Notes: a model not told the origin generated them from the letters alone. Numbered from the stretch's first letter, positions 41,103 to 49,786 are shown. The stretch is 64,000 nt of DNA from Lentilactobacillus otakiensis DSM 19908 = JCM 15040 (GCF_001434145.1 NZ_AZED01000005.1:124001-188000), one strand, 5' to 3'. Translations and numbers: made by a program.

Positions 41103-41777
41103 ATGACAGATTTTTCAAAAATCAAAGGGGTATTGTTTGATCTCAATGGCATCATCACCGATTCTTGGCTTTACCACAGCAAATCTTGGCGTCAAGTTGC
41201 CGAAAGTATTGGCATCCAGTGGAGCTCAGATTTAGAAGAGGCAATCAAAGGCCGTGACCGGATTGATTCTTTGAATGAGATTTTACGAGTTGGTGGACTA
41301 GAAAACAAGTACTCTGAGCAAGAAAAAGAAGCCCTTGCCGATAAAAAGAATGACATTTATCAGCAAATGCTTGAGATTATGAATCCAAATGATATTTTGC
41401 CGGGGATTCATGATTTTCTGGCAGAATTGCGAACCAACAATTATCAAATGATTATTGCTTCGGCATCCGCTAATGCTCCCAAAGAAATCAAGAAGCTCGA
41501 ATTGGAAGATTATTTTCCCCTGATTGTCGATCTGAAAGGAATCAAGCATAACAAGCCAGCTCCGGATGTATATTTGAAGGCGGCAGAGATGTTGCACCTG
41601 AACGTTGATCAATGCATTGGGATAGATGATGGCGTTGTCGGCGTTGAGTCAATCAACGCTGCCAAGGTCGTCTCCATTGGCGTTGGTGATCCAACCGTCT
41701 TGAACATGGCAGATATTAATTTCAAATCGACTAAAGAATTAACTTTAGCCAACATTCGTCAGAACTGGCCTAAGTGA
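41103..41777 (+). CDS. Beta-phosphoglucomutase-like HAD phosphatase
   Basis: 224 aa from ATG 41103 (AAGGGG at 8 bases). HAD motif I reads VLFDLNGIITDS: the nucleophile Asp13 is present but the second Asp, the general acid/base in phosphoglucomutase and most HAD phosphatases, is Asn15. Other motifs are standard: ASASANAPKEIKKL (motif II Ser), KHNKPAPDVYL (motif III Lys) and GIDDGVVGVESINAA (motif IV). In length and order it matches PgmB, which interconverts beta-glucose 1-phosphate and glucose 6-phosphate. No maltose-phosphorylase gene is adjacent. Activity is uncertain because of the substitution. Its end overlaps the convergent DUF488 gene by 19 bases. Confidence 0.82.
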   Translation: MTDFSKIKGVLFDLNGIITDSWLYHSKSWRQVAESIGIQWSSDLEEAIKGRDRIDSLNEILRVGGLENKYSEQEKEALADKKNDIYQQMLEIMNPNDILPGIHDFLAELRTNNYQMIIASASANAPKEIKKLELEDYFPLIVDLKGIKHNKPAPDVYLKAAEMLHLNVDQCIGIDDGVVGVESINAAKVVSIGVGDPTVLNMADINFKSTKELTLANIRQNWPK

Positions 41778-42127
41778 TCAGTTAGGTATTGCTTTAACAC
41801 GACGGCTTGATTATTTTCCCGGTCCTTGGCACCATACAAGAGAATGACATCGCCGGCTTTGAGGTGGTCACCAACTAATTTGATGAAATTCTTGGTTTGA
41901 GGGTTGGCGTTCAGTTCGTCAATATATTTGGTTTTAAAATCTGGAAACTTTTCCGGATCGTGTGAAAACCAAGTTCGGAGTTCTTTGGATGGGGCAATTT
42001 CTTTTTCCCATTGATCGAGCTTGGCGTTCACCTTGGAAATTCCCCGCGGCCACAAACGATCGACTAAGACTCGATAGCCTGAGAGATCCTGTGGCTTGTC
42101 ATAAATTCGTTCTAATTTTAATTGCAT
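41759..42127 (-). CDS. DUF488 (YeaO-like) protein
   Basis: 122 aa, whole-length match to the short DUF488 family: LERIYDKPQDLSGYRVLVDR, LWPRGISK, ELRTWFSHDPEKF and VILLYGAKDRENNQAVVLKQYL are its conserved blocks. The family has conserved Arg, Trp and His residues but no proven function. Its 3' end overlaps the HAD gene on the other strand. Confidence 0.85.
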   Translation of the reverse strand: MQLKLERIYDKPQDLSGYRVLVDRLWPRGISKVNAKLDQWEKEIAPSKELRTWFSHDPEKFPDFKTKYIDELNANPQTKNFIKLVGDHLKAGDVILLYGAKDRENNQAVVLKQYLTDHLGQF

Positions 42128-42167
42128 ATGATAACCTCCACTTATTTTGACGAAAGGACTGGTTGAT

Positions 42168-42791
42168 TTGAACCAAGACCCATTTTATTCCAGCGGCACC
42201 ACCGACGAGATTTCAAAGAAAATCTTGGGGATGCTGCTTACATATGATTCACCGAAAGGCATGGTGGGCGGCCGGATTGTTGAAACCGAAGCTTATATGG
42301 GTCAACAAGATTCTGCTGCCCATGCCTTTAAAGGCAGACGGACGCCTTCCAACGATCCGCTCTATGGCCCGCCAGGTACAGTGTACATCTATTCGATTCA
42401 CGGCCGCTACCTCTTGGATGTGGCAGCGCAAGAAAAGGATGTGCCCCAAGGAATTTTGATTCGGGCAATTGAGCCGACAATCGGCCTGTCAATTATGGAA
42501 GCGAACCGAACCAAACACGGCGTGGACTTAACGAACGGCCCAGGCAAGCTCATGGAAGCCTTTGGAATTGCGGACAAAAAGATGAATATGGAAATATTCG
42601 GTGACAGCAAGCTTGATATTCATCAAGATGACAAAAAAATCCCGGCTCAAATTGAAGAATCCAATCGAATCGGGGTTGCAAATCAGGGGAGCTGGGCGAC
42701 TAAGCCCCTGAGATATTTTGTTAAGGGCAATCCCTATGTGTCAGGAATTAGGAAGCGTGATTTTGATAAAGAAAATCATGGTTGGCGTTAG
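42168..42791 (+). CDS. DNA-3-methyladenine glycosylase (AAG/Mpg family)
   Basis: 207 aa from a TTG at 42168, 9 bases after AAAGGA; a TTG seven codons earlier lies before that site. Matches the AAG family: GGRIVETEAYMGQQDSAAHA near 35 (catalytic Glu in ETEAY), GPPGTVYIYSIHG near 71 (intercalating Tyr region), NGPGKLMEAFGI near 124 (the Asn-Gly-Pro-Gly-Lys loop) and RIGV plus LRYFVKGNPYVSG at the end. Excises alkylated purines in base excision repair. Its end overlaps the convergent PgpA-like gene by 4 bases. Confidence 0.92.
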   Translation: MNQDPFYSSGTTDEISKKILGMLLTYDSPKGMVGGRIVETEAYMGQQDSAAHAFKGRRTPSNDPLYGPPGTVYIYSIHGRYLLDVAAQEKDVPQGILIRAIEPTIGLSIMEANRTKHGVDLTNGPGKLMEAFGIADKKMNMEIFGDSKLDIHQDDKKIPAQIEESNRIGVANQGSWATKPLRYFVKGNPYVSGIRKRDFDKENHGWR

Positions 42792-43288
42792 TTGTTTCGG
42801 TGAGCAATTTTTGCTGAAACTGCACTGGCAATCGCGCCGACAATATCATCAATAAATGTATTGGATGTGCCATCTTTGGCTTCATCCAATTTTTTTGTGA
42901 CGCCAGTTTTTTCGCGATCCACATAGCCATAATTAGTAATGCCAATGGTGCCGTAAATATTGGCGATGTTTAAGGCAATGCCTTCATCGACACCAAAAAC
43001 ACCGGAATCGTTCATGATGATACTTTCCAGCGGTTCTTTGATTTTGCCCTCAGTTGCCAAACGGTCAAGTTCGAGTCCAACCATGGCATTGTTGAGAACT
43101 TCTCGTTTGTGCAGCACGTCGATGGTGTCTTTTTTGACTTCGTCCATTTGAATATCTGGGACGAATTTCTTTTGCAGGTTATAAGCCATTTGGGCGATGT
43201 CCTCATAGGTGACACCGCGATCCTTTAAGGCTTGAATCACAAATTCATAGGCCGCTGTGTCAGGAAATTTAAAGCTTTTGTTGTTCAT
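42788..43288 (-). CDS. Phosphatidylglycerophosphatase A family protein (YutG-like)
   Basis: 166 aa. Matches the YutG/PgpA branch of Firmicutes: IAQMAYNLQKKFVPDI, REVLNNAMVGLELDRLA, IMNDSGVFGVDEGIALNIAN and YGTIGITNYGYVD, closing with NTFIDDIVGAIASAVSAKIAHR. PgpA dephosphorylates phosphatidylglycerol phosphate; this branch lacks the long membrane helices of E. coli PgpA, so the reaction is inferred from family naming. AGGAAGGAA precedes the ATG. Confidence 0.82.
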   Translation of the reverse strand: MNNKSFKFPDTAAYEFVIQALKDRGVTYEDIAQMAYNLQKKFVPDIQMDEVKKDTIDVLHKREVLNNAMVGLELDRLATEGKIKEPLESIIMNDSGVFGVDEGIALNIANIYGTIGITNYGYVDREKTGVTKKLDEAKDGTSNTFIDDIVGAIASAVSAKIAHRNN

Positions 43289-43361
43289 GTAATCATTCCT
43301 TCCTGTACAAGTTGTATGGACTTTTGGTTACAGAATTGTTCTACAATTCTATTTGAGTCTA

Positions 43362-43398
43362 AACAAATGGCCGGAACAAATTGCCCCGGCCGTTTGAT
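43362..43398 (-). terminator. Terminator of the methionine aminopeptidase gene
   Basis: ACGGCCGG / CCGGCCAT stem, T-rich on the minus strand. Confidence 0.7.
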
Positions 43399-43407
43399 AT
43401 ATTTTAA

Positions 43408-44202
43408 TTAAAGCAGATATTTTGCGTCAATATCTGGGTCTTGAGAAGTTAAGATCTTCGGACCATCCTTAGTGATTGCCAAGGTATGCTCATATTGAGC
43501 TGAAGGTGTGCCATCAGCTGAAACGTAGTATGTCCAGTCATCTTTCTTGTCGTAACGATCGGCAATTTCCCATGTACCAGTGTTAACCATTGGTTCGATG
43601 GTGATGGTCATACCTTCCTTCAAACGAAGGCCTTGACCAGGGACACCATATGCAGGAACGTTTGGCTCTTCATGAATTGAAGGTTGGATACCGTGGCCAA
43701 TCAGCTCACGGACGTCACCCATGTGGTTCTCGTCTTCAACATAAGTCTGAACAGCGTTACCAATATCACCGAGCCGGTTACCAATAACTGCTTGGTCGAT
43801 ACCAAGATACAAACCTTTGCGGGTAACTTCCATCAATTTCTTGATCTCGTCGCTGACTTCACCAACGGCATATGTCCAGCAAGAATCACTTTCGAAGCCG
43901 TCTTTGTTGACACACATGTCAACTTTGAGAATGTCACCGTTCTTCAATTTTAAGCCTTTACGGGGAATGCCGTGTGCAACTTCATCGTTGATGGAGATAC
44001 ATGTGGCAAACTTGTAACCGTCAAAGCCCATTTCTGAAGGGTAGGCATCGTGATCTTTGATGTAACGACGGGCAAATAATTCAATGTCCCAAGTGTCCAA
44101 ACCTGGCTTGATCATTTTGCGAAGTTCCTTATGAACCCCAGCCAAAACTGCGCCTGATTCAGCCATCTTTTCAATTTCTCGTGGTGATTTTAATGTAATC
44201 AA
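43408..44202 (-). CDS. map: Methionine aminopeptidase, type I
   Basis: 264 aa, starting at a TTG (44202) 7 bases after AAGGAAG. Substrate His77 (VAHGIP) and metal ligands Asp95 (VDMCV), Asp106 (FESDSCW), His in IGHGIQPSIHEE near 170, Glu in IEPMV near 205 and Glu in YEHTLAIT near 240 are all present. The usual GHGIGRxMHE is GHGIQPSIHE, and a segment AVGEVSDEIKKL plus a DRYDKKDDWTYY insert mark the lactobacillar branch. Removes the initiator Met from new proteins. Single gene. Confidence 0.93.
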   Translation of the reverse strand: MITLKSPREIEKMAESGAVLAGVHKELRKMIKPGLDTWDIELFARRYIKDHDAYPSEMGFDGYKFATCISINDEVAHGIPRKGLKLKNGDILKVDMCVNKDGFESDSCWTYAVGEVSDEIKKLMEVTRKGLYLGIDQAVIGNRLGDIGNAVQTYVEDENHMGDVRELIGHGIQPSIHEEPNVPAYGVPGQGLRLKEGMTITIEPMVNTGTWEIADRYDKKDDWTYYVSADGTPSAQYEHTLAITKDGPKILTSQDPDIDAKYLL

Positions 44203-44254
44203 TATTCTACTTCCTTTTTTGATAAATCTTTATAAGGTACTCATCTATTAAAAC

Positions 44255-44284
44255 ATAAAAAATGGCCAACCGGCCACATTTTAA
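44255..44284 (-). terminator. Terminator of the 56-aa gene
   Basis: AAAATGTGGCC / GGCCATTTTTT on the minus strand; overlaps the stop codon of the gene. Confidence 0.75.
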
Positions 44285-44451
44285 CTTATTCCATCAATGA
44301 TTCCCTTTTGGAGGGCTTCCAAGATTAATTTAACTTCTGTAATCTTTGAATCTACCAGGTATTGCATGGTTTCGTCTTTGTCTTTCTTGGCGGAACTCAT
44401 CTGGTCATTTAAAAACTTGAGCTGCGAATGAAGATATTCTGTTAAGTTCAT
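44281..44451 (-). CDS. 56-aa helical protein of unknown function
   Basis: MNLTEYLHSQLKFLNDQMSS to EALQKGIIDGIS. GGAGAGGTGATACC places a strong ribosome site 7 bases before the ATG, and a terminator overlaps the stop. Predicted to be two amphipathic helices, acidic and basic residues mixed, no membrane segment. It diverges from a 53-aa membrane protein gene. Not recognised. Confidence 0.7.
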   Translation of the reverse strand: MNLTEYLHSQLKFLNDQMSSAKKDKDETMQYLVDSKITEVKLILEALQKGIIDGIS

Positions 44452-44597
44452 GGTATCACCTCTCCAATTACTCTTTATATATATTATATCCTAATAATCA
44501 TTAGTTTACATTAAAACGGAATTTTTACAAATTATTTGTTCACAGATTGGAATTGTTCTAATCTAAAAGAGTAGAATGAAATTTGGAGGGGATAGAA

Positions 44598-44759
44598 ATG
44601 GTTAATAATATTTGGTTACGCTGGTTCTTTGTACTGCTATATTTTGTGATGGGTATTTTACTGTTCATGGGGATGAACATGGTTGTCATGTATCTCATGG
44701 TCGTCGGAATGTTTTTAGAAGCATTGTGCAGCCTAATCGGTTATTATCATAGTAAATAA
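44598..44759 (+). CDS. 53-aa two-helix membrane protein
   Basis: MVNNIWLRWFFVLLYFVMGI then a Met-rich second segment (MVVMYLMVVGMFLEALCSLI) and a short YYHSK tail. GGAGGGG lies 7 bases before the ATG. A TTGTTC-17-TAATCT promoter is possible near 44540. It is 46 bases upstream of glucokinase and may share its transcript. Function unknown. Confidence 0.7.
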   Translation: MVNNIWLRWFFVLLYFVMGILLFMGMNMVVMYLMVVGMFLEALCSLIGYYHSK

Positions 44760-44805
44760 GTGAATTTGAGTATCAGTATCCAGTAACCGTTCTGAGGTGG
44801 ATAAA

Positions 44806-45786
44806 ATGACAAAATATTATCTAGGTGTGGATCTTGGCGGCACGAATATTAAAGCCGGGCTGTTTGATGAGGACTTTCAAACGGTTGAGAAATTACATAA
44901 GCCAACTCACGAAGAAGAAGGGCCGACTGCGGTTTTAAATCGAATTTGGGCGTGCTGTCAGGAATTAATGGCTGCCGCTAAGATTCAAGCGGATGATATT
45001 TTGGCAGCAGGCTTTGGCATTCCCGGTCAAATGGACGTTGAAAAAGGCATCTCAATATTTTCGCCCAATTTTACCGATTGGCAAGACATCCCGGTGGCTA
45101 AATGGCTGCATGCAAAGCTGGGTAAGCCAGTCTTCATCGATAACGATGTCCGGGTTAATTTGTATGGTGAAATGGCGTTTGGTGCAGGCAGGGGCCATCG
45201 AAACGTGGTTTTAGTCACGATTGGAACTGGCCTTGGCGCTGCCATTTTGATTAACGGTCAAGTGCTGTATGGTGCCTCAAATAGTGTCGGCGAGATTGGC
45301 CACATGAACATGTATCGTCATGGCAGACCATGTGCATGCGGCAGTTCAGGCTGCCTCGGCCGTTATGTTTCTGCTCGAGGAATCGTCAAGACGATGCAGG
45401 AAAAATTAGCAGACGGCCAAACAAGCATGGTTGGTGACTGGATGGCACGAGGCCAGGAGTTAACCACCAAGTTGATCTCGGAAGCCGTTGCTCAAGGTGA
45501 TGTAACTGCGATTGACGTTTTCAAGGAAACTGGCGAACTGTTGGGTTTCGGTTTGGGTAACGTGATTAATTTATACAATCCCGAAGAATTAATTCTAGGT
45601 GGTGGGGTGGCCGCTGCCGGCGAACCGCTGTTTAAATATACTCGTGATACGCTGGCCCATCATTCCCTGCCGGTTGCCCGCGAAGCATGCCAAGTGTCAA
45701 TGGCTCAGTTGGGTGATGAAGCTGGGATGGTTGGTGCTACGGTGTATGCGGGACAGAAAATTAGTGCCTCGGGGTCCACTGATTGA
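44806..45786 (+). CDS. glk: Glucokinase, ROK family
   Basis: 326 aa from ATG 44806 (GAGGTG at 6 bases). ATP-binding LGVDLGGTNIKAGLFD, sugar/catalytic FIDNDVRVNLYGE near 103, phosphate loop VTIGTGLGAAI near 131, EIGHMNMYRHGRPCACGSSG near 157 with the ROK zinc cysteines CxCGxxGC. The family usually has Glu after GCx (GCLE); here it is Gly (GCLGRY). Phosphorylates glucose. Followed by a strong terminator. Confidence 0.92.
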   Translation: MTKYYLGVDLGGTNIKAGLFDEDFQTVEKLHKPTHEEEGPTAVLNRIWACCQELMAAAKIQADDILAAGFGIPGQMDVEKGISIFSPNFTDWQDIPVAKWLHAKLGKPVFIDNDVRVNLYGEMAFGAGRGHRNVVLVTIGTGLGAAILINGQVLYGASNSVGEIGHMNMYRHGRPCACGSSGCLGRYVSARGIVKTMQEKLADGQTSMVGDWMARGQELTTKLISEAVAQGDVTAIDVFKETGELLGFGLGNVINLYNPEELILGGGVAAAGEPLFKYTRDTLAHHSLPVAREACQVSMAQLGDEAGMVGATVYAGQKISASGSTD

Positions 45787-45816
45787 TCCACGTTGTTAGT
45801 GGATAATATTAGATAT

Positions 45817-45857
45817 AAAAATGGCATTTAACCTTTTTGGTTAAATGCCATTTTTTC
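45817..45857. terminator. Bidirectional terminator after glucokinase
   Basis: AAAATGGCATTTAACC / GGTTAAATGCCATTTTTT. Confidence 0.92.
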
Positions 45858-45887
45858 TGTTTGTGTTTTTGCTTTTATTTGGATTAA

Positions 45888-46005
45888 ACGTGTTCCCCAA
45901 GCCAGCTTCCTCCGCTTTATCCAATAACGAGTCTTGATGCAAGACCCGCATCAAAACTCGTTATTACATAAATGCTCGGAAGCTAAGCGGCTTGGCTCAC
46001 ACTCT
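45888..46005 (-). repeat. Stop-codon-adjacent hairpin repeat, copy C
   Basis: On the minus strand it begins a few bases after the pepO stop (AGAGTGTGAGCC) and ends TTGGGGAACACGTTTAA. Inner arms AATAACGAGTCTTGATGC and GCATCAAAACTCGTTATT (18 bp, one mismatch) with a 7-base loop; outer arms CCAAGCCAGCTTCC and GGAAGCTAAGCGGCTTGG. No T-run. Confidence 0.7.
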
Positions 46006-46010
46006 GCTTC

Positions 46011-47984
46011 CTACCAAATCTTCACCCTATCCTCAGGCTTCAAATACATCCCATCTCCATCCTTCACATCGAATGTCGAATAGAAATCATCCAAATTCTT
46101 CACCTGGACATTGGCACGTAATTCCGCCGGGGCATGGACATCGATATTTAGTAGTAATTGCTTATACTGCTCGGTGGCCTTCATTCGCCATACCTTGGCC
46201 CAGTTGATGAAGAAGTCGTACAGATTGTAGTCATCCTCATTCTTGGCGGCTTCGTTGGCACAGCTCAAGCCACCACCGTCAGCGATATTTTCCGAAACGG
46301 TTAATTTACCATTTACCTTACCACCTGCATATGGGATGCCGTCAAATTCGTTGATCATTTTATCAGCCAATTTTGAGAAGTGGTCGTGATCTTCTTTGGT
46401 CCACCAGTTATTTAAGTTTCCTAATTCATCGAACAGGGAACCGTTGTTATCAAAGGCGTGGGAGATTTCGTGGGCGATAACCGCACCAATCCCACCATAA
46501 TTTTGACTGGAAGTTTGCTTCAAGCTATAAAACGGTGCTTGAAGGATGGCCGCAGGGAAGACGATGATGTTCTTGAATGGTTCATAATACGCGTTAACCG
46601 TTGCCGCACTCATTTCCCACTTTGTCCGGTCAACTGGTTTACCGAGTTTTTCAAAGGTATCCTGGACAGTGATTGAGCCAAAATTGGACATGTTCTCAAA
46701 GAGTGTGCCGCCTTCATTTTCAGGCGTTACCTTGAATTTATACTCCAATTCGTCAATATGGTCAGGATAGCCAACTTGCAGCTCCAATTTATCAAGCTTC
46801 AAAATGGCCTTTTCGCGGGTATCTTTTCCCAACCACGTGTTATTGCTTAAGCGATTCTTGTAAACGTTAATCATGTTGCGAACCATGTGTTCAACGTCAG
46901 CCTTGGCTTTCGGGCCAAAATATTTCTTGGCATAGTAGTCACCGATCGTCTGGCCAAAAGTTCCTTCAGCGAGGTAGAAAGCGGACTTCTTTTGAGGAGT
47001 GGCTTCCTTTTTACCTGACAATGCACGGCTGAATACAGATCCAGTCTGACGGAATTCTTCTGATAAATAACTGGAAGCAGAACGAATCATGTTGACCAGC
47101 ATCCAGTTCTTCATGTCCTTGAAGGTGTCGCCATTAACTAAGCCGTCAAATCGTTCGTAGAATTTTGGTTCGGTCACAATGACTTGTTCTGGTGCCTTGC
47201 CAAACAAAGCATCTGCCAAGTTCATGAAATCAATGTGTGAACTTGATTCTGAGAAGTACGCGAACTTCTGTGGGTTGTACATTTTGCTGTAATCGGCTGA
47301 CTCCTCGGCTGATTTAACATTTGGCGCAATTTTGGCATCGAAACGTTTGGCAGATTCGACGATTTCATCGGCTTCATTACTGCTATAATCAGCGAGAACA
47401 AGCAATTGGCTGGCCATCTTGGTGAAGACGGGCATTAATTGTTTGTAAGCTGGATTGTTATTTTCGTAGTAAGTCCGATCTGGTAGGAACAAGCCTGGAA
47501 CTGATGCAAACAAGGCATTGACCTGGGTATTCTTCATATCAGGTTCAACCCAGAAACCAAATGGTAATGGGAAGCCTTGCTTGACCAATTCAGGTAATTG
47601 CTTATTCAAATCATCAAAGCTGGTAATGTTTTCGATCTTTTCCAAATACGGTTTTAATGGTTCGGCACCATCCGCGTCCCGCTTCTTATAATTACGGGCT
47701 AATTCATACAACTTTAAGAATTCAGAGAAGGGCGCTTTTTGTGGTTGGTTCTCTTTGATAATGTCATCGAGGTCGCTCATCAATTGTTTGTCGATGTTAT
47801 CGTTAAGATCCATGAAGCCACCGGTTGACGAATGGTCTGCTGGAATCTTGGCAGTCTTTTCCCAACGGCCGTTGACGGCTTTGTAGAGGTCGTCCTTTAG
47901 CAATGACTTATCGACTGAATCTTCAGCGGGTTGGTCGGATTGACCACCTTGTGCTTCGTTGGTTTTTAAGATTAGTTTTTTCAA
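46011..47984 (-). CDS. pepO: M13 family oligoendopeptidase
   Basis: 657 aa from a TTG at 47984, 7 bases after GGAGG. A neprilysin-like zinc metallopeptidase: HEISH zinc motif near 505 (AVIAHEISHAFDNNG), the third-ligand ENIADGGGLS near 565, substrate-contact NAYY near 468, and the C-terminal DRVKIW. There is no signal peptide or N-terminal membrane helix, so it works in the cytoplasm on imported peptides. An extra 20 residues rich in Gln/Ser/Asp precede the usual start. Followed by hairpin repeat copy C. Confidence 0.94.
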   Translation of the reverse strand: MKKLILKTNEAQGGQSDQPAEDSVDKSLLKDDLYKAVNGRWEKTAKIPADHSSTGGFMDLNDNIDKQLMSDLDDIIKENQPQKAPFSEFLKLYELARNYKKRDADGAEPLKPYLEKIENITSFDDLNKQLPELVKQGFPLPFGFWVEPDMKNTQVNALFASVPGLFLPDRTYYENNNPAYKQLMPVFTKMASQLLVLADYSSNEADEIVESAKRFDAKIAPNVKSAEESADYSKMYNPQKFAYFSESSSHIDFMNLADALFGKAPEQVIVTEPKFYERFDGLVNGDTFKDMKNWMLVNMIRSASSYLSEEFRQTGSVFSRALSGKKEATPQKKSAFYLAEGTFGQTIGDYYAKKYFGPKAKADVEHMVRNMINVYKNRLSNNTWLGKDTREKAILKLDKLELQVGYPDHIDELEYKFKVTPENEGGTLFENMSNFGSITVQDTFEKLGKPVDRTKWEMSAATVNAYYEPFKNIIVFPAAILQAPFYSLKQTSSQNYGGIGAVIAHEISHAFDNNGSLFDELGNLNNWWTKEDHDHFSKLADKMINEFDGIPYAGGKVNGKLTVSENIADGGGLSCANEAAKNEDDYNLYDFFINWAKVWRMKATEQYKQLLLNIDVHAPAELRANVQVKNLDDFYSTFDVKDGDGMYLKPEDRVKIW

Positions 47985-48169
47985 GTGAAGTCCTCCTTTA
48001 ATTTTGTTGGACAGGTACTAAAACAGCGTTATCTGAAACACTTTCTATGTAATCTAGTATACTCAATATGAGAAATAAATGTGGAGATTGTTAACATTCT
48101 CCCAGCTATTTTTCCGGTGTTTAATCTATTATAAAGTTGTTACTAAATGATTCCTTAGGGGGCTTCACT

Positions 48170-49087
48170 TTGGACGAAAAGGAAATTTTTAACCGTGAGA
48201 AATCTTTTCGATATAACGGAGATCGGGATCTAAAAATTAGCAAGATTCCAACTTCCGCCACCGTTGAAGATTTAAGCAAGGATGATATTAAAGCACGAAT
48301 TGAAAAGAACATTGGCACGTTGCAAGATTTACAGGGAAAATTGTATGCGCAAAACCATTTTGGTGTCCTGGTGATTTTCCAGGGGATGGATGGTTCAGGT
48401 AAGGACAGTATGATTCGTCATATCTTGAGCGGGGTGAATCCTCAAGGCATCGAAGTAACCAGTTTTAAATCACCCACTTCCATTGAATTAAGTCACGACT
48501 ATCTCTGGCGGATTCATCGTCATGTTCCGGAACACGGTATTATTGGGATTTTTAACCGATCTTATTACGAAGATGTTTTGATCAGCCGCGTTCACCCGGA
48601 GATGATTGTGAATGCCAAAATTGGCGCAATCACCAAGCTCGAACAGGTTGACAATAAGTTTTTTGACGGCCGTTTTAAGGATATCAACTTCTTTGAGGAT
48701 TACCTGACCAGAAATGGCTTCATGGTATTAAAATTCTTTCTCCACATGTCTGCCGATGAGCAGCGCGATCGGTTCAAACGTCGAATTGAGCTGCCGGATC
48801 ACAATTGGAAATTTGCTTCTGCAGATATTAAGGAACGCCGTTACTTCAACGATTATCAAAAGGCTTATGAGGACGCCATTGAGCACACGGCTAATAAAAC
48901 TAATCCATGGTACATTATTCCATCTGATGACAAATGGTATTCACGGCTTTGTGTTTCGGACATCATTGATCGCCGGATGAAGGAATTGCCACTCAGATAT
49001 CCGGACTTACCTGATTCAGAAAAGGCTGAGTTGGAGGAAGCTTTAGCCGAATTGGAAAAAGTTCCCGACAAAGCAAAAAAAGAATAA
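48170..49087 (+). CDS. ppk2: Polyphosphate kinase 2 family protein
   Basis: 305 aa from a TTG at 48170, 7 bases after GGGGG. P-loop GMDGSGKDSMIRH near 91, substrate loop SFKSPTSIELSHDYLWR, lid RHVPEHG and Walker B FNRSYYEDVL near 150 are PPK2 signatures. Such enzymes transfer phosphate between polyphosphate and nucleotides (ADP/GDP or AMP). The N-terminal 50 residues and the Glu/Lys-rich tail are extra. Single gene, divergent from pepO. Class (I, II or III) cannot be told by eye. Confidence 0.9.
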   Translation: MDEKEIFNREKSFRYNGDRDLKISKIPTSATVEDLSKDDIKARIEKNIGTLQDLQGKLYAQNHFGVLVIFQGMDGSGKDSMIRHILSGVNPQGIEVTSFKSPTSIELSHDYLWRIHRHVPEHGIIGIFNRSYYEDVLISRVHPEMIVNAKIGAITKLEQVDNKFFDGRFKDINFFEDYLTRNGFMVLKFFLHMSADEQRDRFKRRIELPDHNWKFASADIKERRYFNDYQKAYEDAIEHTANKTNPWYIIPSDDKWYSRLCVSDIIDRRMKELPLRYPDLPDSEKAELEEALAELEKVPDKAKKE

Positions 49088-49095
49088 GCAAAATT

Positions 49096-49148
49096 GAAAG
49101 CGTTACCAGAATGCAAATGTTACAAATTGTGTTCTGGCAACGTTTTCA
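49096..49148 (+). terminator. Hairpin after ppk2
   Basis: GAAAGCGTTACCAGAA pairs with TTCTGGCAACGTTTTC (two mismatches). No long T-run, so it may terminate or stabilise the 3' end. A related word CAGAATGGTAACG follows at 49164. Confidence 0.5.
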
Positions 49149-49282
49149 TGGTGTTTTCACTTGCAGAATGGTAACGAGGGCCTAAAATGAAAATTAGTAG
49201 ATGATTAATAAATATCATTTACAAAAATAAATGTGCGTTGTTATTTGATTGGACACAATTTTGAGAGAAAGGGAGTCTTACG

Positions 49283-49621
49283 ATGACAGTCGCAACTCAA
49301 GCACAATTCAAGGAAGCATTAGGTTCAAAAGAAATGTTTAATGATTTTATTTCAAATTATTTTGCATCTCACAAGGTATTATCTGGTAGTTATGATGATG
49401 GAATTTATTTTGAAAACTATCAAGTCCATTTGGACAGTAAGAATGGCTTGGTAATCACCTTGGTTACAGGTTCATACACTGGCCAAGCATTTCCAATAAA
49501 GGATACTGAAAATATTTCAGTTGAAGAATTCCGTCAATTGATTCTCAATAAGAAATTTGCGGATAAGGGTGCTTCGCTGTCAGATGTTTTCCACATGACG
49601 GCGGATACGATTGATCGTTAA
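49283..49621 (+). CDS. 112-aa protein of unknown function
   Basis: AAAGGGAG lies 7 bases before the ATG. Soluble, acidic, alpha/beta: MTVATQAQFKEALGSKEMFN, a beta-hairpin-like SYDDGIYFENYQVHLDSKNG, then VEEFRQLILNKKFADKG. It reads like a small single-domain cytosolic protein. No family recognised. A TTTACA...TTATTT pair upstream near 49220 may be its promoter. Single gene. Confidence 0.65.
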   Translation: MTVATQAQFKEALGSKEMFNDFISNYFASHKVLSGSYDDGIYFENYQVHLDSKNGLVITLVTGSYTGQAFPIKDTENISVEEFRQLILNKKFADKGASLSDVFHMTADTIDR

Positions 49622-49742
49622 GCTTAATTTCCACGCATTATTTTTATCCCCTGATAAGACAAAGTGTTATGAGATTCATGACAATTAAAAAGGCCATGGT
49701 CCATAGCGCAAGTTTTCATAATAATATAGATTTGCAAGCTAG

Positions 49743-49786
49743 AAAGGCTGGGACAAAAGCGTTAACTTTTGCTCTAGCCTTTTTTG
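49743..49786 (+). terminator. Terminator, AAAAG/CTTTT type
   Basis: AAAGGCTGGGACAAAAG / CTTTTGCTCTAGCCTTTTTT. The interval 49622-49954 holds this terminator and the promoter at 49869-49897, and no gene I can support. The same hairpin style recurs at 51757-51803. Confidence 0.8.
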
